The position numbers were made by a program, and so were the translations under genes. 64,000 nt of DNA from Ridgeia piscesae. Lineage: Eukaryota > Annelida > Polychaeta > Sabellida > Siboglinidae. The notes under the pieces were generated by a model that ran no database searches, was not told the origin of the DNA, and was given only the letters and a program-made list of their open reading frames with translations. This document shows positions 14,531 through 26,141 of this stretch, one piece after another (within the stretch, counting starts at the first letter, position 1; the number at the start of each line of letters is the position of its first letter). The stretch lies in the NCBI GenBank assembly GCA_025642075.2, contig JAODUO010001234.1:68828-132827 (forward strand), in the 5' to 3' direction.

Positions 14531-14889
14531 ACACAAATTGTGTTGGAAAAATTAAGAGGACAATTATCTACAATAATTTCGCGCAAATGTACATTCTTAA
14601 ATAGCGAAGTGTATAATGCAGTAAGACTGCTGTTGATCTTTATTAATAATTTTAGTACACAGGTGTATTGCACATATCTATGATGACCTAATTCCAATGG
14701 TAAAAGGGGTGAGCATTCATGTATATATTTATGCCCGATCTGGCGACGTAAGGTGTTTACGAGGTTCGCCTGTTATAATCTTCAAGTTCAGCTGGTTCCG
14801 GGAAATAACAGTTTATACAAACTGTGAGTATTTGTATTGTTCAGTTTTACTGTTTGGCACTTTAAACGGTATACTGTTGGTGGTAGCAG
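14531..14889. other. no recognisable feature
   Basis: Short AT-rich spacer after the predicted third exon. No gene or repeat was recognised. Confidence 0.4.
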
Positions 14890-15455
14890 ATCTAGCCACT
14901 ATGTGGTCTTTGTATTTCTTACCGATGATCTGTCTCTGTCTTGGTTGATTGTTCTGGTTCAAGAAACCGACCAGAAGGCTTAGCTGATCCCAATACCACC
15001 TTGTAGACGAAGAACATGCAGAGCTGTCTTCTGGCTTCTTGTAGGCGATGACGATTTAGTCTGCACTGCTTGGCAGAGTCTCTGGAATGGAAGGTTTGGA
15101 TGGCGTATCGTGCCGCTGTGTGCTGTACCTGGTCTGGGCAGCCAACGGCATTCTTATAGTGTGGGTCCCAGACTGTAGCACTGTACTCTAGAACCTTTCT
15201 GACATAGTATAGCTATGCAACACGATGGCACCTCCAGGGGGCTGTGTCTAAGATTCGAAGGAGGAAACCCTGGGTAGTGCTTGCTTCGTTAATGACTCTG
15301 GATATGTGAGTGTGCCACTTAGGATTATTTGAAATGTGGAGTCCAATGTAGTTGTTTGAGACTTGCTTGAGGATTCTGTTGCCAAGAGAGTAACATAAGT
15401 GGATATGGTTCTGACTATGTGTCGTCAGTGTTTCAGTGATGAGCATATCTGGTTC
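14890..15455 (-). pseudogene. LINE reverse transcriptase, C-terminal part (third lineage)
   Basis: On the minus strand the reading gives a 'NNYIGLHISNNPKWHTHI' block, 'GFLLRILDTAPWRC', then after an in-frame stop 'VLEYSATVWDPHYKNAVG', 'QHTAARY' and a run of Arg/Gln-rich helix ending near 14,900. These match the region downstream of the RT active site in Jockey/CR1/L2-group LINEs. The sequence differs from both other LINE lineages nearby. Catalytic motifs lie upstream and are absent, and at least three stops are present. It is a dead 5'-truncated copy. Confidence 0.78.
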
Positions 15456-15939
15456 TTTTCTAAAAATGCAATAGATGTCGGCACGCAGTGTGATCAGTGA
15501 GTTTACAACCCACGGATATCACCGCAGTGGATAGTTCGATGGTTGGGTGTCATAAATATTTCTGAAGACACAATAAATACTTGCTGATAGCCAATCCGCT
15601 GATAGAATACCTCAGTCCAATACCGTCTGGAGTAAAACACTCAAAGCTCGAGTTGCATAGTCTTTGCTGACTGGGATTGCTTCAGTTTCCTGGTTTTGGA
15701 CTTGCTATCACAAAACAAGGTTCCCTTCTCTTTGAGTGGCAATACACCAACGTCGTCGGCAATCAAAGAAGCGCAGTTTGACTATCAAAGATGCGATGCT
15801 TCTGAGATATAACAATCCCGGATGACAATAGGCTACTGTTTCGACGACTGCACGAACAGAAACAGCGGTTTTCTCGAACTTCATCTCAGAGACAATTGAG
15901 AAGATTAGTGTGATATTGAAACATTGTACGAAAGAACTG
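15456..15939. other. no recognisable feature
   Basis: Spacer between the LINE fragment and the repeat array. An 81-codon minus-strand frame is present but shows no motif. Confidence 0.35.
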
Positions 15940-16650
15940 TTTCTTCCTGTCAAAATGGGTCATGACATCGTGCTGTGAACTGAAGCAGTTTGTGTTGAGC
16001 GGCGGGCGTTCAAACACAGGTCACTATAAATTGGTGATGTTAAATATTGCGCAACTACGCAAACGTTATACAAGTTCATTGGTTTCTTTTATCTGTACGT
16101 CTCCTTAACCATAATCATCGGAAATCATTGTGTATCCCCGTAACAAGAAGATGTCTAGTCGAACCGTCAAGTGATGTTGGACACGTGCAGAATAGGTCAA
16201 GCAAGGTCACCATCGACTCATCAATATTTAAAATTGCGCCATGTTAGTCATACAATTGCAATGTGTTTGTCAATGTACTCAAGGAAACATCTTATTCCGT
16301 TAGAAAATGTATTATATCCTCGTCAAATGGACTATTACACAGGACTGTTTTATACCGCAACAATTATGTGAAGCGAAAGTTGAACAAGGCTACCATTAAT
16401 GTCGTTACCATTGATTTTATAATATGTTCCACAGCGAACACTTTATGTCCCTTTCTTCAAACTATCCATTCATCACAAAAGGATTGCATATTAGTAAGAC
16501 AATTTGGTGAGGTTACTCAGATCATTCTAGCTATTCTAGGCGAACGGCAAATCTTCAAGCCGTGCGTTATTTTAGGATCTTAAGTGCCCCCCACACGCCC
16601 AAATGTTATTATAATTGGAAAGCGTTGCATCTCCTCGTCACGAATAGGCG
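15940..16650 (+). repeat. diverged partial unit of the 16-20 kb repeat array
   Basis: Aligns with 17,000-17,300 (for example the 'GAAGCAGTTTGTGT' and 'AATTGCGCC' stretches) and, in reverse, with 36,300-37,270. It shows that the array is built from an older roughly 1-kb monomer that preceded the recent 1.9-kb duplication. Confidence 0.65.
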
Positions 16651-18544
16651 TCTCGTAGAATTGCCAATTGGTGCACTAAGCGTAAATCTAAGGTCAACAT
16701 CAAACGATATATTAAAAAAGTGGGCGCTTATGAAAATGTCTCAATATTTAAATGGTTATGTAGCTATTTTATGTTATTAGAAAATGGCCATGCCATTCAT
16801 TGTTGGAAAGCGATTATTTCCAAGATAATGTTCAGCATATTGCTGCATCTTGAAGCGATCAGAGTGATCATAAGGTCAAAAAGGTCACCCATAAAATTAC
16901 GATTATTGGAAATTTTACAATGCGGCGAACATTATTAAGTTACATTGACTGTGTGTCTGTTTCACAAGTATAGACAAGTCACATACTGTATGAAAGTTCA
17001 ATGTATCCCAGTCAAAATGCGGTATATGTTGAACTGTGAGGTGAAGCAGTTTGTGTCGAGCGACGTTTAAACAGGATCGCCGTAAATAGATGAACGTTAT
17101 AAATTGCGCCATTCCGCACACTTACACAGTTTCATTGGTCGAGTATATAAACGTCACCTACTGACTCATGATTACATCTTGTACCATTCGGAAGCATTTG
17201 TCTTGATCAGTCGTAGCCACAAACGGTTCACGTTGCTGTTGCCGCCAGTCATCATCGTAACTATCACACTTCCGCCCCATTGTCTGCTCTTACAAATCAC
17301 TGCTGTTTAATGCCATTTGTGCTGATAGTGCAGCTTTATTATCGCAGATTTCTAAGGCGGCAAATGGCCTGCCCGCTATTGGTTCACAACTTTGATGAAC
17401 TTGTTTACATTTCCAGACAGGAAGGGAACTGAGTCACATTCTGTTATTGCATGAATTGCAAGAAGTATGTTACAAAACAGCGGACTGAGAACAGCAACAA
17501 GCAGTGGTCCAAATCGGTAGTTGTCTGTTGTGCTGGTAAAGGTGCCAGTTTCAGTCGCCAGTTTGGGAAAGTAGCAAGGACAATGACATCTGTTTCTGGT
17601 GACTTCATTATTACCGTTCCTAGAAATCCACGTGCAGTGAAGTCTGCATCAGCATACTGGTGTCAGGTTCTTTTTGTGTGAATTTATGTTGACGATTACT
17701 GATGGATTCCACTATACATCACCATCGGCGAAGCCTTCAACAAACACGAGTGTCAGGTTGTGTATGCTTCAAGCCAATGGGACGCATGTCTGACCACATA
17801 TTCGCAAAGAAAGTTCACTAGTGGTTGGTTGTGGATGGAAAATTGAGGAACCTTTTCCAAGGAGATACAGGGCAGGGCGCCCGTACAGGGCAGGGCGCCC
17901 ACCAATCACTTAGTACTGCTTGCATGGAATTGTTGATTTTCCGCGGCGGTCCCGTTCCTTAGTTTTCACTGAGTTATCGTCATCATAACATTCAAACACT
18001 TCCACAATAGTGTCAGCTCTGTGAAATCATATCAGATGTTGCTTGAAGTATGTCAACGCTAATGCTTAAAATGAACTAAATTATCCCCACGCCATCATTT
18101 GAATGACAGCCGTGACATTCCTAATATACGTTGTGGTTACAGAGCTGCCTTGTGAAAATGCAGACACTCTCTTAATTTTAACTTCGTATTGATGGCCCAG
18201 TTCCGTTTAGTTTAGTGTATCATCATATTGAGAAGAAAAAACATCGGCACCGGCTCTATCAGGTGGCTCAGAATGATGGCCACAGAAACATAATGTCTGC
18301 ACCTCGCCAATGACCGGGCTCTGCGGAACACAATCTCTGAATTGATACCTGCTGTCACAACACCCCCTTACCATACTTGAATTTGGTCTTTTTTGCCGTG
18401 TCAGCACATGTTTTAAGGTCTGACTTGCGGATTAGGCTGTATAAGCTGCATGTTTCATCTTATTCAAATGCGCCAGGCACAAAACTCTCCCGCTTTTTTC
18501 CCTAGGACCTATGCTGCTGAGGAGCAAAGTGTGCACATCTATTG
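16651..18544 (+). repeat. tandem duplication, unit 1
   Basis: First of two head-to-tail units of about 1.9 kb. Unit 1 ends and unit 2 begins at the junction CACATCTATTG / TCTCGTAGAATTGCC. Differences from unit 2 are few single-base changes and small indels, for example two to three extra bases in unit 2 near 18,765. Short direct repeats ACAGGGCAGGGCGCCC occur twice within each unit. Confidence 0.92.
17300..18500 (-). pseudogene. FEN-like/CXC transposon ORF relic (copy in tandem unit 1)
   Basis: Minus-strand reading from about 18,450 downward shows 'SDLKTCADTAKK'-type sequence. It then gives (about 17,655-17,560) an A-D-A-D stretch, 'VIMKSP' followed by E/D-T-D and a hydrophobic strand, and, after a frameshift, 'LLAIHAITECDSV' with a following Gly/Ser-rich turn (about 17,440). 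The same motif order appears in the other relics of this window. From memory, these are landmarks of a protein family found in many copies in invertebrate genomes, usually unnamed. I infer a nuclease-like fold (see findings). Several stops and frameshifts make it inactive. The C-terminal part is missing and replaced by the roughly 1-kb monomer. Confidence 0.5.
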
Positions 18545-20442
18545 TCTCGTAGAATTGCCAATTGGTGCACTAAGCGTAAATCTAAGGTCAACATCAAACG
18601 ATATATTAAAAAAATGGGCGCTTATGAAAATGTCTCAATATTTAAATGGTTATGTAGCTATTTTATATTATTAGAAAATGGCCATGCCATTCATTGTTGG
18701 AAAGCGATTATTTCCAAGATAATGTTCAGCATATTGCTGCATCTTGAAGCGATCAGAGTGATGATAAAAGGTCAAAAAGGTCACCCATAAAATTACGATT
18801 ATTGGAAATTTTACAATGCGGCGAACATTATTAAGTTACATTGACTGTGTGTCTGTTTCACAAGTATAGACAAGTCACATACTGTATGAAAGTTCAATGT
18901 ATCCCAGTCAAAATGCGGTATATGTTGAACTGTGAGGTGAAGCAGTTTGTGTCGAGCGACGTTTAAACAGGATCGCCGTAAATAGATGAACGTTATAAAT
19001 TGCGCCATTCCGCACACTTACACAGTTTCATTGGTCGAGTATATAAACGTCACCTACTGACTCATGATTACATCTTGTACCATTCGGAAGCATTTGTCTT
19101 GATCAGTCGTAGCCACAAACGGTTCACGTTGCTGTTGCCGCCAGTCATCATCGTAACTATCACACTTCCGCCCCATTGTCTGCTCTTACAAATCACTGCT
19201 GTTTAATGCCATTTGTGCTGATAGTGCAGCTTTATTATCGCAGATTTCTAAGGCGGCAAATGGCCTGCCCGCTATTGGTTCACAACTTTGATGAACTTGT
19301 TTACATTTCCAGACAGGAAGGGAACTGAGTCACATTCTGTTATTGCATGAATTGCAAGAAGTATGTTACAAAACAGCGGACTGAGAGCAGCAACAAGCAG
19401 TGGTCCAAATCGGTAGTTGTCTGTTGTGCTGGTAAAGGTGCCAGTTTCAACCGCCAGTTTGGGAAAGTAGCAAGGACAATGACATCTGTTCCTGGTGACT
19501 TCATTATTACCGTTCCTAGAAATCCACGTGCAGTGAAGTCTGCATCAGCATACTGGTGTCAGGTTCTTTTTGTGTGAATTTATGTTGACGATTACTGATG
19601 GATTTCACTATACATCACCATCGGCGAAGCCTTCAACAAACACGAGTGTCAGGTTGTGTATGCTTCAAGCCAATGGGACGCATGTCTGACCACATATTCG
19701 CAAAGAAAGTTCACTAGTGGTTGGTTGTGGATGGAAAATTGAGGAACCTTTTCCAAGGAGATACAGGGCAGGGCGCCCGTACAGGGCAGGGCGCCCACCA
19801 ATCACTTAGTACTGCTTGCATGTAATTGTTGATTTTCCGCGGCGGTCCCGTTCCTTAGTTTTCACTGAGTTATCGTCATCATAACTTTCAAACACTTCCA
19901 CAATAGTGTCAGCTCTGTGAAATCATATCAGATGTTGCTTGAAGTATGTCAACGCTAATGCTTAAAATGAACTAAATTATCCCCACGCCATCATTTGAAT
20001 GACAGCCGTGACATTCCTAATATACGTTGTGGTTACAGAGCTGCCTTGTGAAAATGCAGACACTCTCTTCATTTTAACTTCGTATTGATGGCCCAGTTCC
20101 GTTTAGTTTAGTGTATCATCATATTGAGAAGAAAAAACATCGGCACCGGCTCTATCAGGTGGCTCAGAATGATGGCCACAGAAACATAATGTCTGCACCT
20201 CGCCAATGACCGGGCTCTGCGGAACACAATCTCTGAATTGATACCTGCTGTCACAACACCCCCCTTACCATACTTGAATTTGGTCTTTTTTGCCGTGTCA
20301 GCACATGTTTTAAGGTCTGACTTGCGGATTAGGCTGTATAAGCTGCATGTTTCATCTGATTCAAATGCGCCCGGCACAAAACTCTCCCGCTTTTCTTCCC
20401 TAGGACCTATGCTGCTGAGGAGCAAAGTGTGCACATCTATTG
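18545..20442 (+). repeat. tandem duplication, unit 2
   Basis: Second unit, nearly identical to unit 1, ending at the same CACATCTATTG sequence. Beyond it, sequence similarity to unit 1 stops and an unrelated RTE-like LINE end begins. Confidence 0.92.
19196..20434 (-). pseudogene. FEN-like/CXC transposon ORF relic (copy in tandem unit 2)
   Basis: Same content as the relic in unit 1. Here the N-terminal part keeps a 108-codon open frame (20,108-20,434) because one frame-disrupting difference is absent. It reads 'SDLKTCADTAKKTKFKYGKG', 'GVVTAGINSEIVFRRA' and 'ILSHLIEPVPM'. The last resembles a conserved '(L/I)S-x-P-(L/I)-x-P-(V/I)-P' motif I associate with the same family. Downstream motifs are as in unit 1. 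Confidence 0.48.
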
Positions 20443-20469
20443 TTGCATCATCATTGTGTAGATGTCAGA

Positions 20470-20890
20470 TGGTACCTTTATAGTAGTCGTCTAGTTTGTT
20501 TCCCCACCGTCTCGGTGGTCTTCCTCTAGGTCCTTCCGCAGTGTCCATAGGTTGCCTCATATTCTGCTGACGTGCCCTTCCCAGACCACTACCACCTTCT
20601 GACTTTGTTTGTTTTTCCATCCCGGTATGCGATGTTTAACATACTTCTTTCCATCTCTGTTTGTGTAGTGTAGCTCCTAGCTTGTTCTTTGCTTGGCTGG
20701 TGAGTGCCCATGTTTCCGCACCGCATGACATTGCCGGAAGTAATAAGCATAAGTTGTAGACTTGTCTCTTCAGGCATGTTCCAATAGTTCCCATGCAGAT
20801 GTCGCGGTGTTTGCCGTGAGTCTTGTTTGAATATCCTTGTCTTGGGTTTTGTCAAACGTATTCTTAAGCATCTGCAAAGTATGTATGATG
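20470..20890 (-). pseudogene. RTE-like LINE, 3' end of ORF2
   Basis: Minus-strand frames give 'CLKRQVYNLCLL', 'AMSCGAETWALTSQAKNKL', 'EMERSMLNIAYRDGKTNK', 'SGLGRARQQ' and 'GRPPRRWGNKLDDYYK', split over three frames by indels. This order is diagnostic for the C-terminal region of RTE-clade ORF2 proteins. The RT active site lies upstream and is missing. It is a 5'-truncated, frameshifted copy directly beside the end of the tandem duplication. Confidence 0.82.
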
Positions 20891-20944
20891 CTATGAAAAC
20901 GTCCATTTAAATGTATTATTGAAAATCGATTAAACTTAGTTTTT

Positions 20945-21790
20945 GGATAAGACGTTAAATTGCAGGTCATCGTAATATTTACATGATGGCAATGCCCGGT
21001 TGTAAAGGTTATTTGCCGAATCTAGGTCTTTATCGTAATCAGTGTATACTATAATCCTTGACCTGAAATTATTCGAAATTGTGAACGAGAGAGGAACCAG
21101 AATGTAAATACATGTTGGAACTGCAGTTTACAGTAGTATAGCTAAACACATTGTTGTCATTGCTCATATTATGAAAATGAAATACATATAATTTGTTACT
21201 CATCATTTTTGTTGCACCCAAGAGCAATAACAAAAGAATAAAAGCATTTGATCAACGCGCTTGCTTACTTTGATAGTACTGTCCTGAGAGAGTCCTCAAT
21301 ATCAAACATCGTACTGACAACTACTAATTCCTCAAGAAAGGAAGGGACGAAAATCCTCATCCACTTTAATATCCTGAGGCGTTGCAGATTGGGGCTTTTT
21401 AAGGAAGACTTTGCCGTTGTAGGTCCTAGTGCTGTCGATGTGTCTACTTCTAATATCCCTCGCCTTCATGAAGAGAGTAGCATAATTTGGCGTGAGCTAT
21501 TCTTTCACATATCTCTTTGTCCCCTTCAGATTCTTCCTGGCCATCATATCATCACGCTTAACTACATTGTAAAAAAACTTCACGATCATTGGCTTGGCAC
21601 GTTTGTCTCTTCTAGCTTGCAGTTGATGATAGGCAACAATGTCACTGGTTAGTAGCTGTACGCGCATCGTCTCATTCACAAACTCAGCAATCTTCTTTCT
21701 GAGTGCGGAAAACTCACCACCATTATGGGTCCTAGTGCCATTATCCTTCGCCGAGTCGTACTCGTTCGTAGCTCTCGCCTAGCTGCAGGC
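20945..21790 (-). pseudogene. LINE ORF1 (RNA-binding protein), copy 1
   Basis: On the minus strand the reading gives 'FVNETMRVQLLTSDIVAYH', 'ARRDKRAKPMIVKF', 'RDDMMARKNLKGTKRYVKE', then after a stop 'LTPNYATLFMKARDIRS' and 'STRTYNGKVFLKKPQ'. This is the order of the RRM and C-terminal domains of L1-type ORF1 proteins, which bind the element's RNA. One nonsense codon interrupts the C-terminal domain. The sequence from the ORF1 end to about 20,945 is shared with 38,270-38,590 and 35,210-35,310, so it belongs to a repeated unit rather than a lone insertion. Confidence 0.75.
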
Positions 21791-22194
21791 TTGAAGGCCC
21801 AGCACGCTGAATACGAAGCTGTTTTTCGTTGAGTGCATTTCCGTTTTGTCCAAGGATCTTTGAAACCGTTTCATGTGATCAGCCTTCACTCATCGTTTAA
21901 ATTTAAGTTGGCCTTATCTCGTGTACCTCGTAGCATTCGTTTCTTCAATTCTAGCAATGTGTCTTCTGTGTTTTGTTAGAGGTTTTTTATATCTTTTTTA
22001 AAACTATGACATAGACATTATACAGATGTTTTCATATCTTCTATGTCTTCGCTCATTTTCGATGCCGGCGTCTTTTGGAGTTTTGCTCGCCCCAGGCTAA
22101 TGCAAGTTAGTTAACCAACTGTCCACGCATTGATGTCGGGGTCATGTCCTGTGTCAGGTATTACGTAAGACTGCTATACAGGTTACTGCGAAAG

Positions 22195-22800
22195 ACTTGC
22201 AAGGCCAACGTGTGTCAAATCACCGATGCGTGACACACATCGAACCTGCCAACGTTTTCTTGACAAATATCATGTTTTTTCCAACAAAGTTCACTCATTT
22301 TGAGAGATCGCCACTTTTGCGGAGCCACTATATTCCTGTCCGCGAGAAAGCATGCAGAAATACCGTTACTCAGCCACAATATAAAGACAAACTCGGGACC
22401 ACACAAACTCGTTTATAGCCGTACCGCCATTTCTTTCCCCAGTTGATATAATGAGAAGACCCAATCTCGGCTTCCATCTATATGCTGACGATACCTAGTT
22501 AATACATCAAATTTGATATGCGTTATACAACAGGATTGTCGTAATTACGCCGAATTTAGCGATGAATAGGCAATGTTCATGTGTAAATGACCGACATACA
22601 ACTAAAGATGAATGCAACAAAACGAGCGAACCACAACATAGCCATGATCAAAATTGGCGGCTGCGACATTACGCTGCGTCTTACTGCCAAAACAAAATCA
22701 GCGTGTTATTTTACCATATTTATTCCAATATTTGATCATTTAATTTAATTTTGCTGCTGGAGTTGCTACCAACAATCAAATTTATGTGTGTACCTCACTT
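22195..22800 (+). pseudogene. LINE-derived composite fragment with Y-A-D-D motif
   Basis: Frames read 'PLLRSHYIPVRE' (similar to the post-RT 'LHWLPVR' region of LINE ORF2s), then 'VDIMRRPNLGFHLYADDT' (RT motif C), then 'CDITLRLTAKT'. The order is not that of an intact RT, because the C-terminal-like piece comes first. The same odd order is kept at 32,640-32,880 and, inverted, at 34,845-35,110, so it is a fixed rearranged repeat. Family assignment is uncertain. Confidence 0.45.
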
Positions 22801-22828
22801 AATACTACAAAAAACCGCTCATATATGG

Positions 22829-22959
22829 GGTGAAAGAGTGAGAGAGTGAGAGAGTGAGAGAGTGAGAGAGTGAGAGAGTGAGAGAGTGAGAGAGTGAGAG
22901 AGTGAGAGAGTGACAGGGGAGTGGGAGTGGGAGTGGGAGTGGGAGTGGGAGTGGGAGTG

Positions 22960-22994
<35 letters not shown>

Positions 22995-23160
22995 AAAAGT
23001 GGGAGAGGGAGAGGGAGAGGGAGAGGGAGAGGGAGAGGGAGAGGGAGAGCGAGAGGGAGAGTGGGGGAGAGAGAGGAGAGAGAGAGGAGAGGAGAGAGAG
23101 GAGAGGGAGAGAGGGAGAGAGAGGAGGAGAGAGGGAGAGAGAGAGAGGGAGGAGAGAGAG

Positions 23161-23243
<83 letters not shown>

Positions 23244-23244
23244 G

Positions 23245-23298
<54 letters not shown>

Positions 23299-23328
23299 TT
23301 AGAGAGAGAGAGAGAGAGAGAGAGAGCA
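22829..23328 (+). repeat. 500-bp purine-rich satellite-like tract
   Basis: Successive arrays of TGAGAGAG, GGGAGT, GAGAGT, GGGAGA and then irregular GA/GGA. From about 23,000 to 23,297 the strand is essentially pure purine apart from one or two T. The related repeat copies at 34.49 kb (inverted) and 39.09 kb carry shorter CT/GA runs at the same place. Confidence 0.95.
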
Positions 23329-23329
23329 G

Positions 23330-23960
23330 AAGTCGTGTAAGAAGTGGGTGGGCCAGATAAGATTTTCTTTGCCATTTGCAATGTCCCTAACTTGCATAAT
23401 AGCTCCAGACTGTTGACGGTTGTATAGCAGCTAGCGATCTTGCAAGATATGTTGTATATCATGTTTCATTTATCTCTGTTTTTGACTGAGAGGTTTATAT
23501 CGCCACCAGCAAATAAATCTGAAAGTTATTAGACTTTGCACAAATGCTTCTATTCATAGCAGGTAGGTCGGGTGGACGGTAGTTGTGTCTAGCTGTGTCT
23601 TGCTTAGTTCTCGCGTATCTTTGCTGTAGTGTTGGGACATAAGGAATAAACCAACAATACAGTTTTGGCGTTTATGTCACTTTATTGTAGTCCCCATCGT
23701 TTCGCAGTCAGACAGTAATGTTGGTTCCAAATTCAGCTTTCTTAGTCCTAATACTTCGACAGTTCACTATGAGAATACGTAATTCAAAGAAGAAGACGAC
23801 ATTGATGTTACTCCATTTACATAATTACATTGCGAAACAACACATCGTAAATGGTAAGTAAATTAAGCGGTCAGGTAAATGTTTTCGAGCAGCCTTGTTC
23901 ATCATGTGTTCCCACCAACACCAAAGATCCGTTGTTTAGCATTAGTTCATGGGATGATTT
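23330..23960 (+). repeat. dispersed repeat flank, inverted copy at 33.83-34.49 kb
   Basis: Long similarity in reverse orientation to 33,830-34,490, including the 'CGTTTCGCAGTCAGACAGTAA' region (written here in part only) and the AAGTGGGTGGGCCAGAT stretch, which is also present at 39,370. No coding sequence was recognised. Confidence 0.75.
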
Positions 23961-23967
23961 ATGTACA

Positions 23968-24090
23968 ATAGACTCGTACGAGTGACTCGTACGAGTCACT
24001 CGTACGAGTCACTCGTAGAGTCACTCGTACGAGTCACTCGTACGAGTCACTCGTACGAATCACTCGTACGAGACACACGTACGAGTGCAA
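23968..24090. repeat. minisatellite of a palindromic 13-bp unit
   Basis: About eight tandem units of CACTCGTACGAGT, each containing the perfect 12-bp palindrome ACTCGTACGAGT. A few units have a one-base loss or substitution. Confidence 0.92.
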
Positions 24091-24099
24091 GACACACGT

Positions 24100-25823
24100 A
24101 GTCGAACATTGGAGCACGTTGCTCAAAATCAGGCATAGCGTAATCACGGTTTTGTTGTCATAGACATAGATTGCCTGCCTACCAAGATATGTTATACAGA
24201 AATGAAAGGCGGTGAGAACAAATGAGTTTTCATGTACGTGTTGTAGACATTAAATGATTTAGCATTTTAACCACTTAAAATATTTATATGAAATATCAGA
24301 TATATCACCAGGCCCGTATCACTCACGTTTTGGAAATGCATTATTTAGTATTCATAAATGTTAATCCCAACTTGGTACCAACCAAATATACAAACAAGCA
24401 ACCTGGACATGGGGACATTTTTCACACAACATACTCTCTTTTTTGTAGATAAGAATATAATAATTACCAGGTTACCTGGCAATAAAGAAATGTTCACTAT
24501 TGCACACTGATTATATTCTGTGTATACCTTTGTTTTATAAATAATAAAAATTCATGGTCTTGTCCTGTCTCACATAAAACAGTTGTTACATATGCATGCT
24601 ACGAAGGAACGATAATTTATCATGCATTTTTGCAACAATAATCCAGGGCACATACATATTTGAAAACCAATCAACCACACAAGCATTTGTTCCGGAATGT
24701 GACCCATCCCGAAATAGTGCATGGCATGAATATTCTTTTGAACGTATATAAATACATATTTATTATATACATATCATGTGCTGACTCAGTAACACGTATT
24801 AGGGTACATTTATGCAAACAGACTGTTACGGATCTACAAGAAATATTTTCTTGTAAAAATAGACGGGCAAATCCAAAAATATCATAAAAGAGGTCACGGC
24901 CAAAAATCGTGTGTCATATTCGCATTGCCTGTGCATTAAGTATCCTTCCAATGACCGTGTCCAGAAGTTTATATTCATAGTTCGTTCATATGACATCTAT
25001 GTACTAAATCAGCCACACCCATTACTTTAACGTTAAGCAAACACACTGTTACGGAATTAGAACATGTTTCTTATGAAAATAGACTGGCAAATTCAAAAAT
25101 TCACAAAAGACGCCATGGACATGGTCAAAACCGTGTGTCCTACCTGTGTTGACAACACATTACATTACTCGTGTTATGAGCCAGTGATATAACATAAATC
25201 TACTCCTTATCAGGTGTAAAAAAGTGTACGGACGATTTTTACCTATTTACAAGTGTAGGTCATGGATGTATATTTTGTATTTACTTATTAGACATTGAAA
25301 AATTATTCCCACTCACACTGTCACGGTCTCACCGTCACCAATCACCAGTGCCAGTGGCAGTGACGTCATTCACTCATTGGAAACGTGTTGAAATTTCTAA
25401 AATACAAATACACAAATATTGTGGAAACTAAAGAGTAGTTAATCGAGTGATCCTAATTTCACGATGTCGCTGTCTTTACGTATTTCTGACAGGCGTCTGA
25501 CATTGAAGTTTGAACGATCCAGTCAATATAGAGTCATCATTCGACGCTGACACCAATGACGTTGGCGTTGCTGCCGCATATAATATATTCCTCCATTTTT
25601 GTGAGCATTGCTTCAAGGGGCATCATCATTGAGAACTTGCAGTCTATTCGTTTGTTGCTTCTGTTTTTTTGTTTTGTAACGTGGGTTCGCGTCATTCCAT
25701 AGCGAATTTGTCATGGTAAAGCTCGAACAGTGTCTGAAGTGAGAGTTTTGCCAAATCAGTATCTGCCATTTTTATAGAGATCGACGCTCAACTTAGTGCT
25801 GTCATTTCATTGATTGTTTAGTT
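24100..25823. repeat. unassigned; contains a diverged tandem pair
   Basis: Two diverged units of about 240 bp lie at 24,700-24,935 and 24,960-25,155. They share 'GTTACGGA', 'AATAGAC-GGCAAAT-CAAAAAT' and 'CGTGTGTC' stretches. The rest, including the GC-richer 25,300-25,700, shows no gene. Confidence 0.5.
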
Positions 25824-26056
25824 CGACCGACCGACCGACCGACCGACCGACCGACCGACCGACCGACCGACCGACCGACCGACCGACCGACCGACCGACC
25901 GACCGACCGACCGACCGACCGACCGACCGACCGACCGACCGACCGACCGACCGACCGACCGAACGAACGAACGAACGAACGAACGAACGAACGAACGAAC
26001 GAACGAACGAACGACCGACCGACCGACCGACCGACCGACCGACCGACCGACCGATA

Positions 26057-26140
<84 letters not shown>
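25824..26140. repeat. compound (GACC)n-(GAAC)n-(GACC)n-(TA)n microsatellite
   Basis: About 137 bp of GACC, then roughly 50 bp in which each unit is GAAC (25,961-26,012), then GACC again, then (TA)n from 26,055. The long Pro-Thr-Asp-Arg frame is a translation of the repeat. Confidence 0.96.

Positions 26141-26141
<1 letters not shown>

Noticed and set aside
20770..20970. LINE endonuclease start 'FSIIHLNGR' near 20,930 (-)
   Set aside because: The nine-residue match is suggestive but isolated and runs straight into an RTE C-terminal piece. Kept out of the gene calls.
22782..23462. 226-codon Ser/Leu-rich and matching Arg/Glu-rich frames
   Set aside because: Both strands of the purine tract give long frames because the tract lacks stop codons. 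Not a gene.
23968..24090. CRISPR-like regular repeats
   Set aside because: Units are directly adjacent without unique spacers, in a eukaryotic context. It is a minisatellite.
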